From the NCBI GenBank assembly GCA_900239685.1, contig OENT01000508.1, positions 41,287 through 105,286 on the forward strand: a stretch of DNA of 64,000 nt, given 5' to 3'. Positions within the stretch are counted from its first letter, which is position 1. The number at the start of each line of letters is the position of its first letter. Source of the DNA: Rotaria macrura (Eukaryota; Rotifera; Eurotatoria; Philodinida; Philodinidae). Position numbers and translations under genes: made by a program. A model generated the notes under the pieces. It did no database searches and was not told the DNA's origin. It saw nothing but the letters and a program-made list of their open reading frames with translations. Of this stretch, positions 1 to 10,361 are shown piece by piece.

Positions 1-64
1 AATATTAAATAAATTTAAAGAAAAATGTGTTCGTTAAATCATAATAAATCAAATCTCGACTTAC

Positions 65-1406
65 TTTCATTATCGATTTCTTTTAAATAACCTCTATATG
101 ACATATTAAATCCTACACTTGAATAATTCGAACCATTTAAAAAATGTTCATATGTTGGTACACATTTCTGTCGAAGAACACCCATATAAAGTTGTAGTCC
201 TACCTAAAAATTAGTAAGAACAATTTATGTGATTTTTGAATTATGATTTCCTCTCTCTCTCTCTCGCTCATTATCGAACCAAAGCAAATATCGAAAGAAT
301 AAAACTTGATAAGACAGTCACATCTCTTAAACAAATCAGAGATTGTATTAAAGCATCAACGATTGTTTTCAAACCTAAAACAATTAATGCATATAGTAAT
401 ACTCTATTTGAAGAAGAAGAAAAGAAATTAACAAATCTACCAGGTACAACTGCAACAGTTTTCAATGCTCGTAATACACGAAATGTTCGTAGTACTGAAA
501 CTTTTCCCAAATTAACAAAAAATGTGATATAACTAAAACAAAAACGTGTGAACAATGAAATCATGTGAACGGTTCTTATGTCACACATCGTGAATACGTA
601 CGCAAGTGTAATGACAATAAAATCTAACCAATTCCAAGGATCACGTAAGAATGTGAATTTTTGTAGAATAAAACCTCGTGCAACACATTTTGTCAATGCT
701 TCAAGTGTGTAAATTATTGTGAAAACATATCTATGAGCGAAAAAAAAACAAAACAAATTAAATTAGACGTCATAATAAATGAAAAAGAAAAATCAACAAG
801 CCAGTTAAAAGTATCATTTACTCATTTGTCTCTGGAACGTTTTTCAATGTCATAAATATACAATTGGTTAAAATCGTTAGCATAACTATGGTACTGAAAA
901 GTGAATGTGTTAATATGCGTATAGCTATACGTCGAAAACAATTAAATGGAGATAATAAAAAACAAGCTCGTGTTGAACTAAATCGAAATATTGTTTTGTT
1001 TTGATTAATAACAACAAATACCTGAAATAATGAAATGTGAAGTTCATAATGTTATTCTTGAAACGAGACCATGTGTTTCAAGACTTATACATACGTATTC
1101 CGTACGATAATGCCAATCGATTTCTTCGATAGGTTTTCCAATAAGTTCAGCTGGAAATTTACTTTGTAGAACAAGTGGTAATGTTTCACCAACGGCCAAT
1201 TCTTTATTTGGCGTTCGTTTCGGACCGATTGGTTCATCGTCGGATGATTTGCTCATACAACGACGTACTTCAATTTCATCTTCGCTTATTGTTTGTCGTT
1301 GAAGTCGTTCAGAAGCTATACGTTCAGCTTCTTCTTGTCGATAACGTTCAATACGTCGTAATGATTCGTGTGTAAACTCGCGAAAAACAATCGAGTTGTA
1401 GTCCAT
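65..1406 (-). CDS. para: Voltage-gated sodium channel alpha subunit, 5' exons (partial)
   Basis: This is the start of a pore-forming Nav alpha subunit, a plasma-membrane protein that carries the action-potential sodium current. Six exons read on the minus strand: 1406-1095, 1021-822, 730-602, 532-441, 374-280 and 203-65. All junctions are GT-AG and the phases agree throughout. The cytoplasmic N-terminus ([13 protein letters not shown], then [14 protein letters not shown]) matches the family. Domain I follows: S1 (ILTNCIFMT), S2 ([14 protein letters not shown]), S3 ([15 protein letters not shown]), S4 with regularly spaced arginines ([14 protein letters not shown]), the S4-S5 linker ([12 protein letters not shown]), S5, and the start of the extracellular pore turret ([15 protein letters not shown]). 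The last exon ends at a strong donor (GTAAGT) at 59-64, so the gene continues past the left edge. The selectivity filter lies outside the window. Family assignment is firm. Nav1 versus Nav2/BSC type cannot be decided here. Confidence 0.93.
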
Positions 1407-4400
1407 CCTGATTGTCGACTGTGACTATCTGTTCATACATAGTTTCTTGAACAATGATAAATAAAATGAAATAGAATATTGTTCTTCTTCTGGTTTGACA
1501 TTAACAATGAAATTTATACATGTAAACAATATGGAATATTCGATGATAAGATCTCTGTTTAATCTATTGACTTACAGATAGATTATGTTCGACATTGAAA
1601 CATTGAACAATCAACATTAATGATGAAACTAAATCGTTACAGTAACATAAATATAAACATGCAATAAATATGAACGAAAAACGATAAAAGAATGATCGTT
1701 ATTCTATCTATTTTCTGAGTAATAGTTGTGTGCTAACGAATTAAATCGATTGATTTTTCTTGACAAGGATGTTACAAATCACGCAACAATGAAAAACTGA
1801 TTCCTTTGATGATTATTATTTCTTTTTCTTTATCTTACACATTCGTTTCTTTTCTTTTCTTTTTTTATTTTTTATCTTAGATCTATTTTAAACAATTGTC
1901 ATGTGTAGAGTGAGGAAAAGAGAAAAAGTTAATGACCTTAGGGAATATAATTTTGCTATGATTTTCTAAGTATTTTAGAGAATCAGATGCGACGAATATT
2001 GATGTATATTTTCTTTGTTTCTTTTTCATCAGTCATAGTTTATTAGATCGTGAGTTTTCTTGTTACCAATCATTCATTGTGTGTTATTGATAGTTGTAAA
2101 AAATTTGTCACGATTACCTATTGAACATGTCTCGTCTACTTAATATTAACATGCATCGAGATTTTTGTCAATATACTCGATAAGGTCATCATCTTCATGC
2201 ATCGACGCGTGAAAGCAAAAGAGTTCTTCTTTATATTACAAGTTTTTGTTTTTTCTTGACCGAAAAAGATAAGAAGATTGAGATAGTAAACGACGAAGAA
2301 ACACAGGCAGTAACCGTCGAACTGTCACGCATATGAGCCCCAATGATTATGATGATGATAAAGTGAACAGTCTAAACGTTCCTAAATCGAATTTCTTCAT
2401 TGATTAGCATATCTAATAAAATGTCTTGAGTAACAGAACGGAGAACCATGAAAGCTAATGTGAGAGACTAAAGAATGTTTGCTTCGTTTAAATTCAACTT
2501 CACATCGTTCAATTTTCTTTTATAATTCAATATTAAAGTCACGAATACTAACGCAAAAATATTTGACGAAAAGAAAAAAAAAGAACTCATATCAATACAA
2601 TACAAAAACAACCTTCATTCTATCAATGAAAAATTTTACATACTATATAATTAATCAAATTTAAAGTTTTTGTTTGAAATGAATCGTTTGATTGATGAGT
2701 TGACTTTTAAATTTTATTTTTCATTCGATAGTTTCAAATTTTAAAAATTTAAGCAATGACTATTGTTCGCAAAAAAATGAATTGTCTTATGTTTATCAAG
2801 TGAGTCATAAAATCAAATCATTAACGATGAAAATTTCATTGTCTTGTGCATGACATTATAATAAATAAATAGAGATTTATTCATCAATCAAACAATTTAT
2901 TTACATGCATATTAGAACATTGATGAACTATGCAGGAAAGTGTTCAACACGAATGTCTCCAAAAATCTCACGAGGCCAATTTCCTATTGTATATAAATTA
3001 ATGTTTATCTTAGAAATGAAACTAAAAGAGATCATGCATGTATACACATATACTCAATGATTTATTAGACATATTTAACTTCTATTGAAATTTCATAATC
3101 ATAAAGTTGAATTGTGACGAGAAAAAAACAACAACACATATCATCTGTATAAATAATTGTCGTTTCAAAAGTAAAATTACATGCCCTCATCAATAATGTA
3201 TTCATTCATCATATAATAACAATTTTCTCTTGATTTAAATCTTCAAAATAAGACTTTGTAATTATATTGAAAATGAAAAATGATATATTGAGTTTCTTTC
3301 ATCTATGAAAAATCATATCATTTGAGTCACTTTATTATATGAACCAAGTCAATCTTTATCCATCTCGAATATCATTCATTCGTACTACGTCTAATTTTTT
3401 TTTATTTAACATCGTAAGTGAAGATAACTTGAATCACGAGATCTCAATGTATAAATATAAACTACACATACACACACACACACGTACTTGTTATTGTCAC
3501 CACTGGTATGCACTTATTTCAATATAGCTACTTGGAAGATTTTATGAAGAACCGTCGCGAATGAAGTGTGTAACAGAACTATGAATAAGTCAATAGTATT
3601 CGAAAGTTTTGTGACGGATGAAATTCGACTCTTGCCTACACTTAATAATTTAACAATGCATTTCTTTCTTATTCCTACTAATCATTGAATAATCATCAGC
3701 ACTGTTGACGTTTTGACACATTCTGATTAACAACAAGGTATTGAATTCCCATTAAATTCTGTTTCTTATAGTACTAATTAGGATGAGAAATCAGTCATAT
3801 GGATTTATTCTTGTTCTACGATATTAGTACATAAAATGTAATGAGTACAAGCAAACACATACACACAGATATACATATATATATATATACATATATATTA
3901 AATAAAACTAATTTATATGCGAAAAAAATTGAATGATGCACAGACATGTATAAATCTAGAAAATAAAATATGAAGGAAGTTTTCATTCGATTACCTAATC
4001 GTTTCATCACATTTATACATCAACACTTCTCTCACACACACACATATATATATATATATATTTGTGCTTTTTTATCTTTCTTTCACTGTCATCAGTTGGT
4101 CTGCAAACAAATAGAAGCCTAAGGATGATAGCACTATTGAATGAATGTTTGACATTCACACAGACGGTGATGGCATCGTTTCTTTAATTGATTGTAATCG
4201 CTTTCGTGTGCGCTTTCGCCTATCATCAGACACACTAAGAGTATGTGTAGAGTATAAAATAAAAAAAAAAGGAAAGAAGAAAGCAGATGATTCTTCCCAA
4301 CGATCGTATACCATATGTATTCTGCTTGTGGCGTATCATTTGTTCTTTAACTGACCGTAGTGTATTGAAACTAGTCCGCAATCATCATCAATATTTATAT

Positions 4401-4712
4401 CACTACGTATTTGTTACGTCTCAGTCGATCAATAAAACACTTCTTTTTCTCGTTTTTCTTTTAACATTAAGAGAAAGTGTTAGAGTAAGAGTAAGATACC
4501 GTAGTGAGTCAAAATCATCTCTGTAATAGTTTTGGTGATGGGGAAGCCGGACTGTAATGACAGGTATACTTGAGATTCATTTTACAACTCAATGACACTA
4601 TTCGGTAACGTTATTCTATTCTTTTTTTTTTCGTAGTCAACTTTTCGAACGCATATCTTCACCATCAACCATACTAACATCACCACCACTACCACCAGCC
4701 ATCGATATAGAC
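1407..4712. other. Intergenic region between divergently transcribed genes
   Basis: About 3.3 kb lies between the sodium-channel start (minus strand) and the four-pass membrane gene (plus strand), so it should hold both promoters. It is AT-rich, and no conserved coding exon was found. Simple repeats are visible: a CA run near 3468-3484, TA runs near 3869-3890 and 4042-4062, and poly-T/poly-A stretches. Short ORFs here are low in complexity and lack recognisable domains or splice partners. Confidence 0.6.
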
Positions 4713-5767
4713 ATGAATTGGCAGGCGGTATTAAATCAATCTGATACAAGTATTCAATCGCATGAAAATCAGTTTATTCATCGATTACCTACAAATGGTT
4801 ACAATGCATCATCATACAAAGTTTCAATCGGTCACGAAACAGTAAATATAACAGAAATAGCACGTCATGTTGAACCATCTTCTGATCCAACGGGAAAGAT
4901 ATCATTGCCTCAACGACATCGTGCTACTACAACACGGAAAGGTGCTGATATTCTTAGTTTATGCTTCATGTGTCTTGTTTCTGCTTCTCTCATACTTATT
5001 GCTATATCTACCATGAATTTATTAGTTAAAACAAATTCTAATATGAACAGTGACCTAATTCCACTTATACTTCAATCAGCCAATATTACACCAGGTTTTA
5101 TATATATGTTTGGAACACCAATGTCAACATCAGGCCTCGCATCCAACTTAGTTATTTCTATTTATGATCGTACTATACGTGATTTGGCAACTGTCGTGTG
5201 TTTATTAATTGTCGTACTCAATTGTTTTTGTCTATTAGTATTCAGTATTGAAATTTATCTTGGTTGTAACATGGTTAAAAGTAGAAACAGTTCATATCGG
5301 TAAGATTATATTCTTTTCTTTCTATGTTAATAAAAATTTATTTTTTCATTTTTGTGTTTTTCTATTTTCAGTTTTCTTTTCAGTTCTTCAACATCACGCT
5401 TTATTGCTATATGTTGTTTTTATGCATCAATACCAGCATTAATTCTAGGTAATAATTATTGAAATGAAAACTATTTGATATAAAAATAAAACTGTCTATT
5501 CTACCTTTAGTGATGTGTTTATTCATCCTATTGAATATGTCATTGATACCAGCCATTATTTCTTTACTTGTTCTTGGTTTGGGTTTAATTTTTATTCTTA
5601 TTACATTACTAGCCTATTTTTCAACATGGCAAAATAAGAAATTCTCGAATAAAAACGAAAAAATACCTGGTGTTAAGTCATCTTTATATCGTACTGTTGG
5701 TACGACTCAATTGAGCGAAGACGATATTGATTTAGCAAAAGCTGATGAAATTTCAACACTTGTATAA
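4713..5767 (+). CDS. Four-pass transmembrane protein (TMEM221-like, tentative)
   Basis: Three exons, 4713-5299, 5372-5448 and 5511-5767, join through GT-AG introns of 72 and 62 nt to give 306 residues. Phases fit exactly (2, then 1). The first ~75 residues are polar and soluble-looking. Four hydrophobic segments follow at about residues 80-104, 159-184, 206-230 and 233-258, then a polar tail of about 46 residues ending in DEISTLV. The loop between segments 1 and 2 (~55 residues) has one N-x-T site (NIT) and would be extracellular if both termini are cytosolic. The topology and the arginine-containing stretch before segment 3 recall TMEM221/Jiraiya-type proteins, but that is a weak impression and not a firm match. 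An AATAAA follows 74 nt after the stop. The start is the first ATG after an untranslated stretch rich in CAC/ACC triplets. Confidence 0.85.
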
Positions 5768-5802
5768 AAATGTATTTTCATTATTTATTGTTACTATTTC
5801 AA

Positions 5803-5822
5803 TATATATATATATATATATG
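5803..5822. repeat. TA microsatellite just after the stop codon
   Basis: A run of alternating T and A lies about 36 nt beyond the stop of the upstream four-pass protein gene, between the stop and its AATAAA. It therefore sits in the 3' untranslated region. Several other genes in this window have a similar TA run at their 3' end. Confidence 0.85.
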
Positions 5823-5840
5823 ATACAAAACGTTTTGACA

Positions 5841-5846
5841 AATAAA
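5841..5846 (+). terminator. Polyadenylation signal AATAAA
   Basis: A canonical AATAAA lies 74 nt after the stop codon of the four-pass membrane protein gene. It is followed by a T/G-containing stretch, as expected for a cleavage site. AATAAA is common by chance in AT-rich DNA, so the position is the main support. Confidence 0.5.
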
Positions 5847-6341
5847 ACAATTAAATTTCAAGTTCATTGTCTATTGATTCATTTTCTGGTAATTATATTA
5901 AAATGTCACTAAATATCATATCGTTCATAAGTTTATACGTTGTGCATGTTTTTAATATCATACTAGTGATGAATAATTAGGAAAAAACAACTCGACATAC
6001 TTAGTTATTACGGTCGATGCATAGAATTTTTATAAAATAGAATATGACATTTGCAAGTATCAATTATTGAACATCGACTTGAAACTAAGAAGAGACTTCA
6101 AAATTTCTTTTTTCTTTTCGGTTGACGTTTTTGTTGTGACTGAAATATGTCAATATATATATACATATAGGTTGAAGAATTTGAATGAGAAAAAAAAAGT
6201 TTGAAACTTTCCTCATAAACAATTTTCATGTATGTTTACATCTGTACAGCAAAAACATTCTTATTTAGTACTTAAAGTTTTTCCATAGATATTATAATGC
6301 TTTTATGACTAAAACCTACTATAATATCCCTCTCTAAGCAG

Positions 6342-6557
6342 AACTCTGAATATGTTCTGTTCGCCTTTTCAAAAGATGATGGGTCAATGAATCGTATTTT
6401 GGATGGGAAAAAACCTATTGACCGTGCACGAGAAATGAAGTTGGCTAATTACAGATCTCCTATGAGAATAAATGTCGATCCTCCAATTACAACAACAAGG
6501 AATCCCTACGGAGGAATGCTGGAGTTACCTGAGTACAACGATGACTACCCCACGTAG
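6342..6557 (+). CDS. Orphan coding-like exon, family unknown
   Basis: After an acceptor-like CTAAGCAG, 71 open codons run to a TAG. The sequence uses GGG, CCC, CGT and other GC-ending codons more than surrounding DNA, and the residues read like a soluble protein tail (SKDDGSMNRILDGKKP, later NPYGGMLELPEYNDDYPT). A possible donor (GTAGGA) overlaps the stop, so it could also be an internal exon ending at 6553. No partner exon was identified nearby on this strand. I do not recognise the family. It may be the terminal exon of an unrecognised gene, a relic, or chance. Confidence 0.3.
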   Translation, partial: NSEYVLFAFSKDDGSMNRILDGKKPIDRAREMKLANYRSPMRINVDPPITTTRNPYGGMLELPEYNDDYPT

Positions 6558-7251
6558 GAATATGAATCTCTCGTGTACGAATATTTTACTTAAGTGATCA
6601 AAATCAAAGAAAAATGGCCAACTTCTACAACGAATAAATTGCTATCATAACATAATTCCATGGACTCTTACTTTGTTGTTTTAGTAAATGATGTGAACAA
6701 AAAGATCGAATAACTATATAGTTAACAATTTTTATATTCATTTTTTCATCAACCAACGACTGTATGGAATCAGTCAGCGAATTAATTTTTTAGTAGTAAT
6801 CTCATTTTTTTGAGTTAATTTTGAAAAATCAAGATACTATGTAAACATGATGAGAACTTCTGAAGGTTTTCTACTTACAAAATTATGATGCACTAATTAG
6901 TTAAATTAGATTTTATATACTAACATGAATTCTATGTTGAACTGCTCAATTTTAATAATTGAACTATTTAAATATAATTAAAAACCCGATATTGTCTATA
7001 ATTATAATTGATAATGAAACTTCTTGAAAATTTCCTTGTATATTCAAGGTTAGAAAAAAAGCACATCACCTTTAACAAACTCATGCTACATTGAGATCCT
7101 AGGTTTGTTTTTCTGTCGACATCAATTAGTATTAACATTGCATCGACACATTTTTCCTTATGTCTATCTGCTCTAAATAAAAGTTAAACAAATAATACGA
7201 TTCAGTAATAATACTACCAACATAAAATATTTCGAAAAACTTCAAAAATGA

Positions 7252-7253
7252 TC

Positions 7254-7284
<31 letters not shown>
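7252..7284. repeat. AAT trinucleotide microsatellite
   Basis: About eleven uninterrupted ATA/AAT units are visible in an intergenic stretch. Confidence 0.95.
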
Positions 7285-7285
<1 letters not shown>

Positions 7286-7751
7286 CGATGTTACTAGTGT
7301 ACGTTTTTGTTTGTTTCTTGAAATCGTGAGCAACAAACACGAAGAATATTAATTCGATAATACGCGAGACAGATAGAACATAGAAAGAAAACAAAAAGAA
7401 AAAGAAAAAAAGAAGAAATATACGAAGCCAAACAGTTATGCATCAGAGAGAAGGAATAGTAACAATAACAACAATATGAATCGATACTGTTTTACGCCGT
7501 AGTTCTCTTTTCTTTCCATCAAACTCGACACACACACACACAGAAACACACGAAACAACAGTAATTACATATAAAGACATATAGAGAAAATGAGTGAGAT
7601 AATTGTTGAGATCATCATGCGCTCAATTACTCTAAAAGCAAAACAAGACGAAAAACAAGCAAAAGCACTGTTATCGTGTACAAAAAGCAATGTTTAAGAA
7701 CCCACACACACAAAAGAAAAGAAAAAACAATGAATTCTTTTTATTTATATA

Positions 7752-7778
7752 GATATATATATATATATATATATATAT
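7752..7778. repeat. TA microsatellite at a gene 3' end
   Basis: Alternating TA units end next to the stop codon of the minus-strand membrane-protein gene, so the run lies immediately downstream of that gene. Confidence 0.9.
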
Positions 7779-9889
7779 CAGGTTTTTGATGGATTATGGA
7801 AGAATTTCGAAAAGAATTTTTGTGTTATTGTTCTTATGGGTGTTCGAGATGTTGATTGATTTATTAAGGATTGAGATGAGTTGGATAATACATTTACTTG
7901 TTGCTGATCATCTGTTTTTCCACTTTCACATGATTCTTGTGTGATACTTTCTGTTGTGGATAGACAAGCTATTGAATGTGGTCGTAATGAACATAGTACT
8001 GGGGATGAATTTGCTGATGATGACGAAGATTTTCTATGATGATAAAATCTTGTTAAGGATTTACCGGTTGTATATAAATGATCACGATCGATTGATGGAT
8101 CAATATCATTAACAGTTTTATTTGGTGGAGTTACAAACGTTCGTTGTTGTTGTTGTAGTTGTTGATTGTCCAATGTCTCTCGTTTTTTCAATGAAGTCTT
8201 TCTTTTTGTTGAAGTTTGATTTTCATGTGATGATGATGCTAATATAGTTGTATTAGTAAATCGATTTAATCTATGATTTTTATCTAGTGTAGGAAAGGAA
8301 CGTGGTACTTTTTCCCCGTCATGACTACGACGAACATGGACTGGATATTGGATATTTTCATTGTGATATCCGTGTGCTATGAGACCGTACTCTTTCACTT
8401 GTTGCATTTTAAGATCAAGTTCATGTATTAGTGCTTTAGACATTGTTAAATTATCCATGCGAACAGTTGAACAGCAACGCCGAGCTTAAAAAAAAAAGGA
8501 ACAGAAAAATGAATAAATAGTTTCTTTCAAGTTGATTATCTGTCTTTTTTTTCAGTTTTATCTACGTTTAGCATAATTTCTTTCATAATGCTAACGTCCA
8601 TAAAATCCGAACGTCATAATAATAACTTCAATATTTGAAGTAAAAATGTCCTAGCATAGCGAAGAACAATATTTTTGTTTTTAAAGCACGTTTGGAAAAC
8701 TATAGTTTTATGTATCGTGTGGGACATTAAGAAAACATTTGCACTATAGAGTAAAAGCATGTCTTGCTGTTTTTTTTTCTATTGATCTTAAGTATAATTT
8801 TCTAATTTATGTTTCAGTCCGTTTTAAGAATGCAACACTTGTAAATCCAGAACTCATTCGACAAGAAGAAGAAAAACAATTTCAGCATTATACAAATTTG
8901 TTTTTGTCCTATGGGTTGCTACATAAGTGCACAGTAATGTTTGAAATACCTTGTCACGTCTATCCCTGTACTACGATCGTTATGTCACGTCTGTCACAAG
9001 TGCAATCAAACAAACTAGTTCTTAGTTCGTGTACAACTACATTTTAATCATGTAACAAACTCTACATTATGTAGAATAACTAGCTATGAAAAATTTACCG
9101 TCGAAATAATTAGTTATTTCAAATAGTTGAAACCATACGAATTTCTCAATTTCACTTATGTTTGAAAAAATAACAGACCATTTTTTTTATAGATTTGAAT
9201 AAAAAATTTCATCATGATGAAACGATCTTGATGACTCTTCAATCGTGTGTTTTACTAACTATCGTCTCAACATTTTCTGTACATATTGATTATAAAAATA
9301 AATCTATCTCGAATTTCTATGTAATCACTAAAAATAATTACTCATTGCCAAGAGCGACACTAGGTTCTTTTCAGCAACAACAAAAAACAACAATATCCTC
9401 GTCTACATAGGTAAGATATTTATGCGGATCAGGAAAAAGTGCTGTTATTTGGTTCTATTACACACAAAAAATGCAATGTCACGCTTTTTACATTCTGTCT
9501 CGTAATATAGAAAACATCGTCAAGTAAAGGTGTCCAAGAAGTATTTATATTATTGTATATGATTTACTCCAGTTGAATATAAACAAATTTTCTGTCGAAT
9601 AAATGAATAACATTTTTTGTTTCTTATCGTAAACCACTTGAGAAAAAAATTTGAAAGAATAAAAGAACTTGATAAAAATGGAACTGGTAAATTCTATGTA
9701 TTTCCCAATGTTACTTATTTTGTTTATCAAACTATTAAATGAGAATATTTTTCGTGAACAATTAAAATACGTACGTGTTAAAAGATTCACTTGTCGACGA
9801 TGACGTTTGTGTAATTGTTGCGCTGTTGATTTAATATTATTGTGCGTAAATGATCGATGTTGAACCAGCACTGTGCCGGTAGCAGTCAT
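7778..9889 (-). CDS. Putative membrane protein with long polar tail; 5' end uncertain
   Basis: Two exons can be joined on the minus strand: one ending at 9775 (donor GTACGT) and one from 8484 to the stop at 7778. The phase fits (C|CT gives Pro). From the ATG at 9889 this gives 272 residues. Upstream of that ATG the same frame stays open to about 9990 and encodes a hydrophobic stretch (FNFNIAVVSFIVMTATG), which looks like a membrane helix. The true start is therefore probably further upstream and the ATG at 9889 may be internal. After the helix comes a basic stretch (LHKRHRRQ), a helical segment (LIHELDLKMQQVKEYG), then a Ser/Gln/Thr-rich tail with short Q and S runs. I do not recognise the family. 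The 1.3-kb intron could hide a further exon. Confidence 0.55.
8818..8932 (+). other. Possible orphan exon inside the intron of the minus-strand gene
   Basis: On the plus strand an acceptor (TTTATGTTTCAG) is followed by a short open frame rich in Glu and Gln (PELIRQEEEKQFQHYTN) that ends at a possible donor (ACA|GTAATG). It lies inside the intron of the minus-strand gene 7778-9889. No partner exon was identified, so this may be chance. Confidence 0.2.
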
Positions 9890-10199
9890 AACGATGAAAG
9901 AAACAACAGCAATGTTAAAGTTGAATAAGAAATTCTTTTGGAAAAACGATGAACCATCGACTTGGTTGAAATATATTTTTGCTTTTTGTTTAATTAAAAA
10001 AATGTGTTAAAGAAGATAATGAAAAACAATTTTTACATGCTCAATAACAAACATCGATTATTTTCGATGATCTAAAATGTAGTAAAAAATCCAATAAAAA
10101 ACTCGAATCTTATCAATGTATTTCACAGCAATAGAGACAGACGAAAACAACTAAATATTTACAAAAAAAAAAACCTCGAATTTCAGGTGATCGAATGAG

Positions 10200-10361
10200 A
10201 TGAATCAAATTTCTACAATATTCTTTTACTTGAATATAAAATCTCGAGCATATCAAAATGTAGACGAAGTTGACTATCGAAAAGAAAAAGGTAATTTTAA
10301 TCTAGAATTAGTACCTAAGAAAATTACGCATGATGTAAATATGATTTTTAAAAACGTGTAA
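10200..10361 (+). CDS. Small open frame or exon, 53 residues, unknown
   Basis: An ATG-initiated frame of 53 codons contains a charged, protein-like segment (RAYQNVDEVDYRKEKG). It ends at TAA, but a perfect donor (GTAAGT) overlaps the end, so this could instead be an exon that continues. No partner exon was found. Listed because composition is unlike its low-complexity surroundings. Chance is possible. Confidence 0.22.
   Translation: MNQISTIFFYLNIKSRAYQNVDEVDYRKEKGNFNLELVPKKITHDVNMIFKNV

Larger units (their letters stand above)
5847..7777. other. Intergenic region, AT-rich
   Basis: Apart from the orphan open frame at 6342-6557 and the microsatellites listed separately, nothing coding is visible. 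The segment 7375-7780 is purine-rich on this strand with short CA and TA runs and leads into the 3' end of the minus-strand gene that stops at 7778. Confidence 0.5.

Noticed and set aside
4145..4354. Frame with DIHTDGDGIVSLID, resembling an EF-hand loop
   Set aside because: The spacing of acidic residues does not match a full EF-hand, there is no second hand or helix, and the frame runs into a lysine-rich low-complexity end.
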